NCBI RefSeq assembly: GCF_001898315.1
Contig: NZ_MKTQ01000016.1
Span: 61,923-125,922 of the forward strand
Length of the DNA stretch: 64,000 bases
Direction: 5' to 3'
DNA from: Microbacterium sp. 70-16
Lineage (GTDB): Bacteria; Actinomycetota; Actinomycetes; Actinomycetales; Microbacteriaceae
The position numbers were made by a program, and so were the translations under genes. How positions within the stretch are numbered: the first letter of the stretch is position 1; each line of letters opens with the position of its first letter. Positions 8,373 to 17,692 of the stretch are shown piece by piece. The notes under the pieces were generated by a model. That model was given only the letters and a program-made list of their open reading frames with translations. It did no database searches and was not told the origin of the DNA.

Positions 8373-8825
8373 TCAGCGCGAGCGGCGGTCGGCCCGCTCG
8401 AGGGCGATGGCCTTGCGCAGCGCGCCGCGGGCGCGCTTGCGGTCGCCGGCACCGTCGTAGGCCAATCCGAGCCGGAACCACGCGCGCCAATCGTCCGGGT
8501 GTGCCTCGACGTCCGCGCGGTAGATGGGGAACAGGGCATCCGCCTGGTCACGATCGGGGCGGCCGCTGGGGTGCACGTCGAGCTGCTCCTGCGGCAGCGC
8601 GTCGTCGGCTTCGAGCTGTCGTGCGAGGCGGTGGGCACCGAACCCGAACGCCATTTCACGCCACAGCGCCCACGCAGCGATGCCCGGCAACACGATCAGG
8701 GCGATGCCCATCGCGACGCCGATCGGCTCCCCCGACACCAGCAGCAGCCACGCGCGCTGCGCGACGAGCACGATGTACAGCCCGAGCAGCACCGCCATGA
8801 TGGCGGCGCCGATCCGCGCGCTCAT
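8373..8825 (-). CDS. membrane protein with C-terminal TPR-like motif
   Basis: 150 residues. Two membrane helices lie at about 6-29 and 34-55, then a soluble tail with one tetratricopeptide-like pair (DWRAWFRLGLAYDGAGDRKRARGALRKA) at about 113-140. The start overlaps the stop of dapB by 4 nt (ATGA), so it is translated in step with dapB. The family is conserved next to dapB in related actinobacteria as far as I can judge; no function is known. It may scaffold another membrane protein through the TPR. Confidence 0.75.
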   Translation of the reverse strand: MSARIGAAIMAVLLGLYIVLVAQRAWLLLVSGEPIGVAMGIALIVLPGIAAWALWREMAFGFGAHRLARQLEADDALPQEQLDVHPSGRPDRDQADALFPIYRADVEAHPDDWRAWFRLGLAYDGAGDRKRARGALRKAIALERADRRSR

Positions 8826-9637
8826 GCGCCGGTGGCGCGGGCGACCTGACCGGGAACCGCACCCTCGTCGACGGGTGCCTCGTCTGCCGCTGCCGCCCGC
8901 GGGCCGAGGCCGAGGTCGATCAGCGCGTCGAGCCCGACGGTCACGCCGCGCGCATCACGGGCGGCGGCAAGCGCAACACGGATGCCCGGAGCGTACGCGA
9001 GTGCCGGGTCGATCGTGTCGTGCACGATCATCACCGATTCACCCGGCCCCGACAGGATCGTCTCCTGACGCGCGACCACGCCGGGGCGACGCAGCGAGTG
9101 GATCGGGACGCTCGCAACCTGCTGCCCGCGCGCACGCTGGTCGACGTGCGGCGACTCGACGGGCCCGACTTCGTCGCGCGCGGCGGCGATGAGCTCAGCG
9201 GTGCGCACGGCGGTGCCGCTGGGCGAGTCGATCTTGGTCTCGCGGTGCGCCTCGACGATCTCCACCGACGGGAAGTGCGGCGCGGCGGCGGCGGCCAGGG
9301 CCGACCCGATGACCGAGCCGAGCGAGAAGTTCGGGATGAACACGACGCCGGTGCCGGCAGCCTCGACGAGGGGACGCACGAGCGCGATCCGCTCGGTCGA
9401 CCAGCCCGACGTGCCGACCAGGACGTTGATACCACGCTCGATCGCGGCACGCACGACGTCGATGGAAATGCCGGGCGTCGACGCGTCGACGACCAGGTCG
9501 GCGCCGTCGATCTCGGCAAGGTCGCTGCGCGAGCCCAGCACTGCGACCACGTCGAAGCCGGGCTCCGCGTCGATCACGGCGCGGATGATCCCGCCGAGCT
9601 TGCCGCTGCCGCCCACGAGGGCCACTCTCGTCGTCAT
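8822..9637 (-). CDS. dapB: 4-hydroxy-tetrahydrodipicolinate reductase
   Basis: Second enzyme of the lysine/diaminopimelate branch, reducing the DapA product with NAD(P)H; 271 residues. The nucleotide loop VALVGGSGKLGG is at 5-16 and the substrate motif reads EAHRETKIDSPSGTA: the first histidine, the lysine and the SPSGTA loop are kept, but the second histidine of the usual HH pair is arginine. The C-terminus carries an extra acidic/alanine tail of about 25 residues. TACGCT lies 6 nt before the ATG; the intervening GGAGGC would fall at the 5' end of the message. Operon with the TPR protein. Confidence 0.93.
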   Translation of the reverse strand: MTTRVALVGGSGKLGGIIRAVIDAEPGFDVVAVLGSRSDLAEIDGADLVVDASTPGISIDVVRAAIERGINVLVGTSGWSTERIALVRPLVEAAGTGVVFIPNFSLGSVIGSALAAAAAPHFPSVEIVEAHRETKIDSPSGTAVRTAELIAAARDEVGPVESPHVDQRARGQQVASVPIHSLRRPGVVARQETILSGPGESVMIVHDTIDPALAYAPGIRVALAAARDARGVTVGLDALIDLGLGPRAAAADEAPVDEGAVPGQVARATGA

Positions 9638-9643
9638 GCCTCC

Positions 9644-9649
9644 AGCGTA
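9644..9649 (-). promoter_or_regulatory. -10 box of dapB
   Basis: TACGCT, minus strand, 6 nt before the dapB ATG, back to back with the promoter at 9669. Confidence 0.6.
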
Positions 9650-9668
9650 GGCCGTCGCGCGATGGGGT

Positions 9669-9674
9669 TACGCT
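9669..9674 (+). promoter_or_regulatory. -10 box of the GNAT gene at 9681
   Basis: TACGCT, 6 nt before the ATG; same hexamer as the divergent dapB promoter 20 bp away. Confidence 0.6.
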
Positions 9675-9680
9675 CTGTGC

Positions 9681-10157
9681 ATGGTGCGCCTCGAACCCCT
9701 CGCCGCTGACGACCCGCGCGCGCTCGTGCTGCTGACCGCGTACTTCGCGATGCGCGGCGAGGCGTTCCCGAAGGGCCAGACCTACCAGCCCACGTTCCCC
9801 GCGGCATCCGTCTTCACTCCCCCGGCCGGGATCTTCCTCGTCGCCGTCGACGACGACGGCAACGACGTCGGGTGCGGAGGCATCCGTCGCATCGACGACG
9901 GACCCCTCGGCATCCGGTACGAAGTCAAGCACCTGTACATCGACCCGTCGACGCGCGGTCGCGGCTGGGGACGCGTGCTGCTGGAGGGTCTCGAACAACA
10001 GGCCAGGGCGTGGGATGCCTCGGAGTTGGTCCTCGACACCCATCACACCCTCGAGGCGGCCGGCGCCCTCTACGCGCGCAGCGGCTTCGCCCCGATCGAG
10101 CCCTACAACGCCAACCCCAACGCGACGCGCTGGTACGCGAAGGCGCTCACGGCCTGA
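9681..10157 (+). CDS. GNAT family N-acetyltransferase
   Basis: 158-residue acetyltransferase with the acetyl-CoA loop STRGRGWGRVLLEGL at about 92-106, preceded by the beta-4 segment VKHLYIDP and followed by AAGALYARSGFAPIEPYN, the usual C-terminal half of the fold. Such proteins acetylate amines of small molecules or proteins; the substrate here cannot be read from sequence. It is divergent from dapB and monocistronic, with a palindrome behind it and the kinase-like gene convergent beyond. Confidence 0.87.
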   Translation: MVRLEPLAADDPRALVLLTAYFAMRGEAFPKGQTYQPTFPAASVFTPPAGIFLVAVDDDGNDVGCGGIRRIDDGPLGIRYEVKHLYIDPSTRGRGWGRVLLEGLEQQARAWDASELVLDTHHTLEAAGALYARSGFAPIEPYNANPNATRWYAKALTA

Positions 10158-10204
10158 CCCTGCGCGCCGGGCGCGGTCGGCGGGGCCGCGAGGCCGTCGG
10201 AGCC

Positions 10205-10281
10205 AACTGCAAGGGATCGTGCGCGACACGCCGGTGCAGGATGCCTCCGCACGGCGTGTCGCGCCGCGCGGCCTTGCAGTT
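10205..10281. repeat. two-step nested palindrome
   Basis: Outer arms AACTGCAAGG (10205-10214) and CCTTGCAGTT (10272-10281); inner arms GCGCGACACGCCG (10221-10233) and its exact complement (10252-10264). It lies between convergent genes. The 9-bp cores are spaced about 18 bp on the left and 19 on the right, like the tetrad elements, but here the two units differ in sequence. Confidence 0.85.
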
Positions 10282-10322
10282 AGCGTGCGCCCTCCGCGCG
10301 CCGCGCCGCGCCGCGCGCCGCG

Positions 10323-11171
10323 TCAGTCCCCCGCGAGCTGCGTGAGAGCGTGCGCCGACATGGCGCGCAGCGCGGGATCGCCACGCACGAGGGTCGCCAT
10401 CGCGACGGCCCAGCCGCGCGCGCGGCGCCACGTGGCCTCGTCATAGCGAGCACCCAAACGCGCGCGGAAGGCCGCGCGCCCGGCCGCGGTGAAGCCCGTC
10501 CACGCGATCGCCAGGTCGCACGCGGGGTCTCCTCCGCACAGGTCGCCGAAATCGATCACGGCAGACAGCGCACCGCACTCGTTCACGACAAGGTTCCCCA
10601 CGTGCACGTCGCCGTGCACCCAGACCGGCGGCCGCGTCCACTCCGGCGCGGCGAGCGCGTCTTCCCAGATCGCCTGCAACGCAGGCATCCCCGCCACGCG
10701 TTCACGCACGGCGTCGTCGCGCACGCGCAGAGGAACTCCGCGCACAGGATTGTGCGGCGCCTCAACCGGGGATGCCACGTGCAGCGCCGACAGGAAGTCA
10801 GCCACCTGCGGGGCGAACCCGTCCCGCACCTGGTCGGGTGCATCGGCAGCAGAAATGCCCTCGAACCAGGGCACGACGCTCCAATGCCACGGGTAGTCAC
10901 GACTCGGCACACCCAGCGCGACCGCGGTCGGCACCGGCACCGGCAGATGCGGCGCAAGCTCGGGCAGCCACCGCTGCTCGTTCTCGATGAGTTCGGCCGC
11001 GACCTCCCTTCGCGGCAGCCGGACGGCCAGGTGGTCGCCGAGGCGGAATACCTCGTTGTCCCACCCGTTCGCGACCAGGCGTAGCGGACCGCGCAGGTGT
11101 GGATGCTGCGCGGCGAGCAGCGCATCGACATCCTCGACCGTCAGCGTCACCTCGGCAGAAGGCTGGACCAC
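10323..11171 (-). CDS. aminoglycoside phosphotransferase family protein
   Basis: 282-residue kinase-like protein of the APH/choline-kinase superfamily, cytosolic. The catalytic loop is V185-H-G-D-V-H-V-G-N193 and the metal-binding D207 lies in VIDFGD. N-lobe features are short but present (GWDNEVFRLG, LAVRLPRR with the ATP lysine replaced by arginine). The GTG at 11171 starts 5 nt after the phosphatase stop and gives the expected length; earlier codons overlap the phosphatase. It may phosphorylate a metabolite such as a sugar or homoserine analogue rather than an antibiotic; resistance should not be assumed. Confidence 0.85.
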   Translation of the reverse strand: MVQPSAEVTLTVEDVDALLAAQHPHLRGPLRLVANGWDNEVFRLGDHLAVRLPRREVAAELIENEQRWLPELAPHLPVPVPTAVALGVPSRDYPWHWSVVPWFEGISAADAPDQVRDGFAPQVADFLSALHVASPVEAPHNPVRGVPLRVRDDAVRERVAGMPALQAIWEDALAAPEWTRPPVWVHGDVHVGNLVVNECGALSAVIDFGDLCGGDPACDLAIAWTGFTAAGRAAFRARLGARYDEATWRRARGWAVAMATLVRGDPALRAMSAHALTQLAGD

Positions 11172-11176
11172 GGCGC

Positions 11177-11776
11177 TCAGACCGGCGGCGTCTCGGGCAG
11201 GCCCGTGCGCAGCTCCATCGGCAGGTGCGAGAGGTCGTTGTGCGACACGAGCACCCACGGCCGGCCCGGTCGCTGCGCGAGCACGGTCAGGCCGCAGTGT
11301 GCCTGGTTGATCGTCATCCAGCGCCACTCCGGGGCATCCAGCACCTCGCGCACGAACCAGCCGATCACGAAATTGTGCGTGATGAGCAGCTCGTGCGCGT
11401 CGTTCTTGCGCACCAGGAACTCCGAGACGGCGTCGGACATCTGCGCCCGCCCCGCATCGATGTCGGCCTCGGTGACCGCCCCGAAGAACGCCTCGTACAC
11501 CGACGGCATCCCCGCGACAGGACCCGTCGGGATGCAGTCGAACAGCAGCGACGACGGCTCCGGCGTCACGGCCGGCAGTCGTTCGGCGACAGCGCGCGCG
11601 GTCTCGGCGGCGCGCTCGAGGGGCGAGTGCCAGACGACATCCAGCGGCACGCCCGACAGGCGATCAGCCAGGAGCTCCGCCTGACGCCGACCGCGCGACG
11701 ACAACGGCCCGTCCTCGAGCCCGTGCTCCGCGTCCATGTGCTCGCCGTGGCGCACAAGGTACAGATAATGCGTCAC
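11177..11776 (-). CDS. histidine phosphatase family protein
   Basis: 199-residue member of the phosphoglycerate-mutase-like superfamily, two-step phosphotransfer through H10 in LVRHGE with R9, R56-type residues in HSPLERAAETA and the second histidine H134 in ITHNF. No membrane segment. Start is GTG (MTHYLYLVRHGE), the only start that keeps the motif near the N-terminus. The next gene begins 5 nt after its stop, so it and the kinase-like gene form an operon: one predicted phosphatase with one predicted kinase, possibly for related metabolites. Confidence 0.88.
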   Translation of the reverse strand: MTHYLYLVRHGEHMDAEHGLEDGPLSSRGRRQAELLADRLSGVPLDVVWHSPLERAAETARAVAERLPAVTPEPSSLLFDCIPTGPVAGMPSVYEAFFGAVTEADIDAGRAQMSDAVSEFLVRKNDAHELLITHNFVIGWFVREVLDAPEWRWMTINQAHCGLTVLAQRPGRPWVLVSHNDLSHLPMELRTGLPETPPV

Positions 11777-11874
11777 TGATCACTCATCTCGCCGCGGGCC
11801 GGGGCTCTCTTCCACCCTACGTCAGCACGCCGACGTGATGACGACCGCAGGCCGACGGTAAGCCTGCGCGACGA

Positions 11875-12942
11875 CTACTGCGAGGCCTTGGCGATCTCGG
11901 CCAGTTGTGCGCGGCTGAGGCTCACACCGACGCCCTGCATGAGCTCTTCCACGTGCTGCACGGCGAAGGCGTTCACAATCGGCGCGACGACGGTGCGCTG
12001 CGCCAGCAGCCACGCGATCGCGACCGCAGAGGTGGGGATCGACAGCTCTGCGCCGATCCGGTCGAGGGCCCGCAGCGTGCGCGTGCCGCGGCGGTTCATC
12101 GCGGCTGCCAGCTGCGACCCGCGCACCGACGCGGCGACCTGCGAGCGCGACCGGTGGATGCCGGCGAGGTAGCCGTGCTCGAGCGCCTGCGACGGCGTGA
12201 CGGCGATGCCCTGTGCCCCGGCGACCAGGCGCAGGTCGTCGTCGAACTCGCTACGCCGCAGCACGTTGTAGGGGACGTCCAACACCGTCAGGCGCGGGTA
12301 ACCGGCGGATGCCAGGATGCGCGCCTCGACCAGCTGCGCGGCGGAGTACCCGAACGCACCCAGCGCACGCACCTTGCCGGCCTCGACGAGCCACTCGGCC
12401 GTCGCGAGCGAGTCTTCGAGGGATGCCTGCGTATCGGTCGTCGCGTCGAGGTACAGGACGTCGATGCGGTCGGTCTGCAGCCGCGTCAGCGACGCCTCGA
12501 CGGAACGGATGAGGTTGACCGACCCGAGACCGGGGTGATCGATGTTGGTGCCCACACGGACGCCCAGGACCAAGGAATCGCGGATGCCACGGCGCGCCAT
12601 CCACTCGCCGATGATGTACTCGCTGCGCCCCGCGGAGTACCCGTCGGACGTGTTCAGCGCGTTGCCGCCGCGCTCGAGGTAGGCATCCAGAATCGCGTGC
12701 GCGGCCGTCAGATCGACGTGCCAGCCGAACTCGGCGCCGCCCAGGACGAGCGGGAAGACGCGCAGGCCGGTCTCACCCAGCGGAACGCGCACGGCAGCGC
12801 CGACCGGCGCGCCCTGCACGGGGATCGGGGCGGACGGGTGCACGAGCGGCCCCGTCGCGGTCGTCACAGCCGTGCGGACGTCGTTCGCGGCGGAGTCGGG
12901 GCGCGGTGAGGAAGGCGTGGTTCCTACGCCGAAGAATCCCAT
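11875..12942 (-). CDS. aldo/keto reductase-like protein with altered catalytic tetrad
   Basis: 355 residues, TIM-barrel of the aldo/keto reductase superfamily with an added N-terminal stretch of about 50 residues. Barrel landmarks are clear (VLGGAEFGW, GRSEYIIGEW, SVEASLTRLQTDRIDVLYL, AGKVRALGAFGYS). Yet the catalytic aspartate is N97 (LNTSD), the lysine is R129 (VLGVRVG) and the histidine is D166 (LYLDATTD); only Y102 remains. It may bind NADP(H) and a ligand without reducing it, or use another chemistry. The ATG at 12942 follows AAGGGGGTGGGT. It is monocistronic. Confidence 0.8.
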   Translation of the reverse strand: MGFFGVGTTPSSPRPDSAANDVRTAVTTATGPLVHPSAPIPVQGAPVGAAVRVPLGETGLRVFPLVLGGAEFGWHVDLTAAHAILDAYLERGGNALNTSDGYSAGRSEYIIGEWMARRGIRDSLVLGVRVGTNIDHPGLGSVNLIRSVEASLTRLQTDRIDVLYLDATTDTQASLEDSLATAEWLVEAGKVRALGAFGYSAAQLVEARILASAGYPRLTVLDVPYNVLRRSEFDDDLRLVAGAQGIAVTPSQALEHGYLAGIHRSRSQVAASVRGSQLAAAMNRRGTRTLRALDRIGAELSIPTSAVAIAWLLAQRTVVAPIVNAFAVQHVEELMQGVGVSLSRAQLAEIAKASQ

Positions 12943-13141
12943 ACCCACCCCCTTCGCGATGTGCGGTGGAGGCTGCCGGTTCGTCAGCATCCCCCGATGC
13001 CGTAGTACCGAGGGTAGGCCAGGCCTCCGACAGAACCGGGGAATGAGGCAAAGCAGCGGTAAACATTCGATAACGCTTTGACATACACCCTCGTCGCGGC
13101 GCAGAAATGTCCCCCGAACGGGGGACAAGGGGTGTAAAGAA

Positions 13142-13181
13142 CGGATGCCCGCCCCTCCGCGGCGGGAGGGACGGGCATCCG
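13142..13181 (-). terminator. rho-independent terminator of pnp
   Basis: Hairpin with arms CGGATGCCCG and CGGGCATCCG around a GC-rich inner stem, followed on the minus strand by TTCTTT; 14 nt after the pnp stop. The rest of the 12943-13194 gap shows only an unproven promoter for the reductase gene. Confidence 0.8.
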
Positions 13182-13194
13182 GTCTTTGACGAGA

Positions 13195-15456
13195 TCAGGC
13201 CTCGGCGGGAGCCTCAGCCGCGGCGTCGTCCGCAGCGGCCTCTTCGAGCACGGGCTCGAGCGACAGCTTGCCGCGGTCGTCGATCTTCGTGATGCGCACG
13301 AGGATCTTCTGGCCGACACCGAGGACGTCCTCGACGTTCTCGACGCGCTTGCCACCGGCGAGCTTGCGGACCTCACTGACGTGCAGCAGGCCGTCCTTGC
13401 CGGGCAGCAGCGAGACGAACGCGCCGAACGTGGCGATCTTGACGACGGTTCCGAGGAACTGCTCGCCGACCTCCGGGTTCGTCGGGTTCGCGATCGCGTT
13501 GACCTGCGCACGCGCAGCCTCGGCCGAGGGGCCGTCGATCGCGCCGATGTAGACGGTGCCGTCCTCCTCGATGGAGATCTGCGCGCCGGTCTCGTCCTGG
13601 ATCGCGTTGATCGTCTTGCCCTTGGGGCCGATCAGCTCGCCGATCTTGTCGACGGGGATCTGCACGCTGATCACGCGCGGAGCCGTCGGCGCCATCTCGT
13701 CGGGGCTGTCGATCGCGGCGTTCAGCACGGCGAGGATCGTCGTGCGGGCTTCCTTCGCCTGCGTGAGGGCCGCCGACAGCACCGACGACGGGATGCCGTC
13801 GAGCTTCGTGTCGAGCTGGATCGCGGTGATGAACTCGCTCGTACCGGCGACCTTGAAGTCCATGTCGCCGAGCGCGTCCTCGGCGCCCAGGATGTCGGTC
13901 AGCGCGGCGTAGCGCGTCTGGCCGTCGACCTGGTCGGAGACCAGGCCCATCGCAATGCCGGCGACGGGGGCGCGCAGCGGCACACCCGCGTTCAGCAGCG
14001 ACAGGGTCGAGGCGCAGACCGAGCCCATCGACGTCGAGCCGTTCGAGCCGAGAGCCTCCGAGACCTGGCGGATCGCGTACGGGAACTCCTCGCGCGAGGG
14101 CAGCACCGGCACGAGGGCGCGCTCGGCGAGGAAGCCGTGCCCGATCTCGCGACGCTTCGGGCTGCCGACACGGCCGGTCTCACCGGTCGAGTACGGCGGG
14201 AAGTTGTAGTGGTGCATGTAGCGCTTGCTCGTCGTGGGCGACAGCGAGTCGATCTGCTGCTCCATCTTGAGCATGTTCAGCGTCGTGACGCCCAGGATCT
14301 GGGTCTCACCGCGCTGGAAGATCGCCGAGCCGTGCACGCGGGGGATCACCTGGACCTCGGCATCCAGCGGACGGATGTCCGCCAGGCCGCGGCCGTCGAT
14401 GCGCACACCCTCGGTGAGGATGCGTCCGCGGACGATGACCTTCGTGACCGACTTGTATGCGGCAGAGAACTCGGCGGCAGCGGATGCCGGGAGCTCCCCC
14501 GCCTCGATCGCGGCGGCCAGCTGCGCCTTGACGTCGTCCTTGACGGCGTCGTCGGCGTTCTGACGCTCGACCTTGTCGGCGATCTGGTACACCGGCACGA
14601 GGCGGTCGTACGCGCGACCGGCGACGAAGTCGTAGGTCTGCTGCGCGTAGGCGGGGAAGACCGGGTACGGCTGGATCTCCTTCGCGGCGGTGTTCGCCAC
14701 GACATTCTGCGCCGCGACGAGCTCCTTGATGAAGGGCTTGGCGGCCTCGAGGCCCTGCGCGACGATCTCCTCGGACGGCTTGACGGCGCCGCCCTTGATG
14801 AGGTTCCAGCTGTTCTCGGTGGCTTCGGCCTCGACCATCATGATCGCGACGTCGCCGTCCTCGAGGACGCGACCGGCGACCATGAGGTCGAAGACGGCCC
14901 CCTCGACCTGTGCGGCGGTCGGGAACGCGACCCACTGGTCGGCGTGCTCGCCGTGGCCCGGGATGAGCGCGAGGCGGACACCGGCGATCGGGCCGGAGAA
15001 CGGCAGACCGGAGATCTGCGTCGACAGCGATGCCGCGTTGATCGCCAGCGCGTCGTAGAACTCGCCCGGAGCGATGCTCAGGACGGTGACGACGATCTGG
15101 ACCTCGTTGCGCAGACCGTCGACGAACGACGGGCGCAGCGGGCGGTCGATCAGACGGCAGACGAGGATCGCCTCGGTCGAGGGGCGACCCTCACGACGGA
15201 AGAACGAACCGGGGATCTTGCCCGCCGCGTACGAACGCTCTTCGACGTCGACGGTCAGCGGGAAGAAGTCGAAGCCCTCGCGAGGGTGCTTGCCGGCGCT
15301 CGTGGCCGACAGCAGCATCGTCTCCTCGTCGAGGTAGGCGGCGACCGAACCCTGCGCCTGCTGCGCGAGGCGTCCGGTCTCGAAGCGGATGGTGCGGGTG
15401 CCGAAGCGGCCGTTGTCGAGAACGGCTTCCGCAGCGGTGATTTCAGGACCTTCCAA
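13195..15456 (-). CDS. pnp: polyribonucleotide nucleotidyltransferase (PNPase)
   Basis: 3'-to-5' phosphorolytic exoribonuclease, 753 residues, trimeric, cytosolic. Order: first RNase PH domain ([15 protein letters not shown] to about 250), helical linker, second RNase PH domain (about 330-570) with the catalytic [10 protein letters not shown] segment, KH domain with GPKG in [15 protein letters not shown] (about 592-655), S1 domain (about 662-735), then an Ala/Glu tail. TTG is chosen as start: AGGAGAG lies directly upstream and the protein begins exactly at the family N-terminus. rpsO, its usual upstream partner, lies 11 kb away. Confidence 0.97.
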   Translation of the reverse strand: MEGPEITAAEAVLDNGRFGTRTIRFETGRLAQQAQGSVAAYLDEETMLLSATSAGKHPREGFDFFPLTVDVEERSYAAGKIPGSFFRREGRPSTEAILVCRLIDRPLRPSFVDGLRNEVQIVVTVLSIAPGEFYDALAINAASLSTQISGLPFSGPIAGVRLALIPGHGEHADQWVAFPTAAQVEGAVFDLMVAGRVLEDGDVAIMMVEAEATENSWNLIKGGAVKPSEEIVAQGLEAAKPFIKELVAAQNVVANTAAKEIQPYPVFPAYAQQTYDFVAGRAYDRLVPVYQIADKVERQNADDAVKDDVKAQLAAAIEAGELPASAAAEFSAAYKSVTKVIVRGRILTEGVRIDGRGLADIRPLDAEVQVIPRVHGSAIFQRGETQILGVTTLNMLKMEQQIDSLSPTTSKRYMHHYNFPPYSTGETGRVGSPKRREIGHGFLAERALVPVLPSREEFPYAIRQVSEALGSNGSTSMGSVCASTLSLLNAGVPLRAPVAGIAMGLVSDQVDGQTRYAALTDILGAEDALGDMDFKVAGTSEFITAIQLDTKLDGIPSSVLSAALTQAKEARTTILAVLNAAIDSPDEMAPTAPRVISVQIPVDKIGELIGPKGKTINAIQDETGAQISIEEDGTVYIGAIDGPSAEAARAQVNAIANPTNPEVGEQFLGTVVKIATFGAFVSLLPGKDGLLHVSEVRKLAGGKRVENVEDVLGVGQKILVRITKIDDRGKLSLEPVLEEAAADDAAAEAPAEA

Positions 15457-15697
15457 GAGGTCTCTCCTTCTTTGTTTAGTCTCGGCGCCCGTGTGGCGAC
15501 CGAGAGTCTTGCGAAGGAGCAAGCGCAGGCAGATCCAGATGCGCGACGATGTCGCGGTCAGCGCTGGTCACCAGTCGAAAGTCACCGTGCGAGACGGGAA
15601 CCCACCACAGGGGACCAGCTTCCTGCCGGCCTGCTCCGGATGCCGCGGAAGATCCACGACAACCTGCACCAGCCTATCAGCCAGGCCCTGGCCTGCG
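15457..15697 (-). promoter_or_regulatory. pnp leader region with two hairpins
   Basis: No gene fits here. On the minus strand two small stem-loops precede the pnp start: arms CTTGC/GCAAG (15508-15523) and CTCGGCGCC paired with GGCGACCGAG (15481-15504). PNPase represses itself through leader hairpins in enterobacteria; a similar role here is a guess. Confidence 0.4.
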
Positions 15698-15703
15698 TAT
15701 GGT
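15698..15703 (+). promoter_or_regulatory. -10 box of the DUF5302 gene
   Basis: TATGGT, followed by the 6-nt spacer GGAGGC and the ATG. Confidence 0.5.
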
Positions 15704-15709
15704 GGAGGC

Positions 15710-15880
15710 ATGAGTACCGACGACCAGTCCGCCGCAGAGATGAAGCGCAAATTCAAGGAGGCGCTCGACAAGAAGAACGCGCAGCACCGCGGCGGCGAGG
15801 CGCACCTCGACGGAGACTCGGCGGTGCACGGCACGCACGGCGCCGTCACCAAGCGCGAGTTCCGCCGCAAGAGCGGCTGA
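15710..15880 (+). CDS. DUF5302 family small protein
   Basis: 56 residues, highly charged and without hydrophobic core (MSTDDQSAAEMKRKFKEA ... TKREFRRKSG), matching the actinobacterial DUF5302 family. It is soluble, probably helical at the N-terminus (residues 8-25) and disordered after. Function unknown. The glycoside hydrolase starts 12 nt after its stop, so both are read from the same promoter. Confidence 0.85.
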   Translation: MSTDDQSAAEMKRKFKEALDKKNAQHRGGEAHLDGDSAVHGTHGAVTKREFRRKSG

Positions 15881-15892
15881 GCGCGCGCCGAC

Positions 15893-17692
15893 GTGCCGGA
15901 CGTCATCGAGGACTACGCCCTGCTCAGCAGCGGGCGCACCGCCGCACTCGTGTCGCGGCAGGGGTCGATCGACTGGCTGTGCCTGCCGCGGTTCGATTCG
16001 GCGTCGGTGTTCGCCGCGCTCGTCGGCGGTGCCGAAGACGGCCACTGGTTGCTGCGTCCGACCGACGCGGATGCCACGTGCTCGCGACGCTACGACGGTG
16101 ACACCTTTACGCTGATCACCCGCTGGCAGACGGCGTCGGGCGTCGCGGAGGTGCACGACAGTCTGCCCGTGAATCCGGAACGGATGGACGTCATCCACCG
16201 CGTCGATCTCGTGCGCCGCGTCGTCGGTGTCACGGGCGAGGTGATGTTCGCGCAGGAGGTGCGCCTGCGCTTCGACTACGCGCGGGCCGTCCCCTGGGTG
16301 CGCCAGACCGGCACGCACGCCGCTCCCGAGTTGACCGCGATCGCGGGGCCGGACGCCGTCGTGATCCGCGGCGGCACGCTGCGCGCGGAAGATCACGTCC
16401 ACCGCGGCACGCTCACCGTCGCGGCCGGCGAGCAGCAAGACCTCGTGCTCACGTGGCATCCGTCGCACCGGCCCGCCCCCGATGCGCTCGACGTGGATGC
16501 CGCGCTGAAGGCCTCTGACCGGTGGTGGCGCAGCTGGGCGGCGCACATCACGACGCACGACGTGCACCGCGACGCGGTCGTGCGGTCGCTGCTGACGCTG
16601 CGCGCGCTGACCGATCACGACACGGGCGGCATCATCGCGGCGGCGACGACGTCGCTGCCGGAGGATTTCGGCGGCGAGCGCAACTGGGATTACCGCTTCG
16701 TGTGGCTGCGCGACGCGTCGCTGACGATCGACGTGCTGCTCTCGCACGGATTCGCGCATGCGGTCGACCACTGGCGGCAGTGGCTGCTGCGCGCGATCGC
16801 AGGAGATCCGCGGCAGCTGCAGATCGTGTACGGCATCGGCGGCGAGCGCGACCTGCCCGAACGCGAGCTGGGGCACCTGCCGGGCTATCAGGGTGCGCGG
16901 CCGGTGCGCATCGGCAACGGCGCGGCCGCGCAGTATCAGGCCGATGTCATCGGCGAGGTGCTGGCGGCACTGTTCGCGGCACGGGATGCCGGGACGGCCG
17001 AGGCCGCGCTGTCATGGCCGCTCGAGCGTGCGCTGCTGCGGCACGCCGAGGAGCGCCTGCCCGAGCCCGATCGCGGCATCTGGGAGACCCGCGGCGAGCC
17101 GCGCATGTTCACGCATTCGCGCGCGATGGTGTGGACGGCGTTCGACCGCGGTGTGCGATCGGTGCGCGAGCACGGGGTCACCGGCCCCGCGGCGCACTGG
17201 GAAGGCATCCGCGATGCCGTGCGCCGCGAGATCGATGCCGACGGCGTGTCAGCGCGGGGCCACTTCGTGCAGCATCCGGGTACAGATGCCGTGGATGCCT
17301 CGCTGCTGCTGCTGCCGACGGTCGGGTTCTGCGCGCCGGATGACCCGCGCATGCTCGCGACCGTCGCGGAGATCGAGCGGACGCTCATGCCGGACGGACT
17401 CGTGCTGCGCTATCGCTCCGAGTCGGGTGTCGACGGCCTGTCGGGGGTCGACAACCCGTTCCTGGCGTGCTCGTTCTGGCTCGTCGAGCAGTACGCGGCG
17501 ACAGGTCGACTCGGCGACGCCCGGGCGCTCATGGCGCGCGCGTGCGACGTGAGCAACGACGTCGGCCTGCTCTCCGAGGAGTTCGACGTCACAGCGGGGC
17601 GCCAGGCCGGGAACACACCGCAGGCGCTGTCGCACCTCGCGCTCGTGCGCGCCGCCGACGCGATCGAGCGCGCGCAGTCGACTCAGCTCTGA
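15893..17692 (+). CDS. glycoside hydrolase family 15 protein (glucoamylase/trehalase-like)
   Basis: 599 residues: N-terminal beta-sandwich typical of bacterial GH15 (IEDYALLSSGRTAALVSRQGSIDWLCLPRFDS at 5-36) and a C-terminal six-hairpin toroid from about 220. The substrate-binding block ERNWDYRFVWLRDAS is intact; a glutamate in GIWE is the expected general acid and one in LLSEEFD the expected base. No signal peptide, so it acts inside the cell on alpha-glucans, trehalose or maltose. GTG start, 12 nt behind the DUF5302 gene. Its last 10 nt overlap the convergent glycosyltransferase gene. Confidence 0.9.
   Translation: MPDVIEDYALLSSGRTAALVSRQGSIDWLCLPRFDSASVFAALVGGAEDGHWLLRPTDADATCSRRYDGDTFTLITRWQTASGVAEVHDSLPVNPERMDVIHRVDLVRRVVGVTGEVMFAQEVRLRFDYARAVPWVRQTGTHAAPELTAIAGPDAVVIRGGTLRAEDHVHRGTLTVAAGEQQDLVLTWHPSHRPAPDALDVDAALKASDRWWRSWAAHITTHDVHRDAVVRSLLTLRALTDHDTGGIIAAATTSLPEDFGGERNWDYRFVWLRDASLTIDVLLSHGFAHAVDHWRQWLLRAIAGDPRQLQIVYGIGGERDLPERELGHLPGYQGARPVRIGNGAAAQYQADVIGEVLAALFAARDAGTAEAALSWPLERALLRHAEERLPEPDRGIWETRGEPRMFTHSRAMVWTAFDRGVRSVREHGVTGPAAHWEGIRDAVRREIDADGVSARGHFVQHPGTDAVDASLLLLPTVGFCAPDDPRMLATVAEIERTLMPDGLVLRYRSESGVDGLSGVDNPFLACSFWLVEQYAATGRLGDARALMARACDVSNDVGLLSEEFDVTAGRQAGNTPQALSHLALVRAADAIERAQSTQL

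Noticed and set aside
10323..11171. Antibiotic-resistance aminoglycoside kinase
   Set aside because: Only the general kinase fold is shared; the ATP lysine is substituted and the context is metabolic, so resistance cannot be claimed.
13186..16101. Plus-strand frame of over 900 codons opposite pnp
   Set aside because: Antisense shadow of pnp; residue composition is not protein-like and it runs through the DUF5302 gene in another frame.
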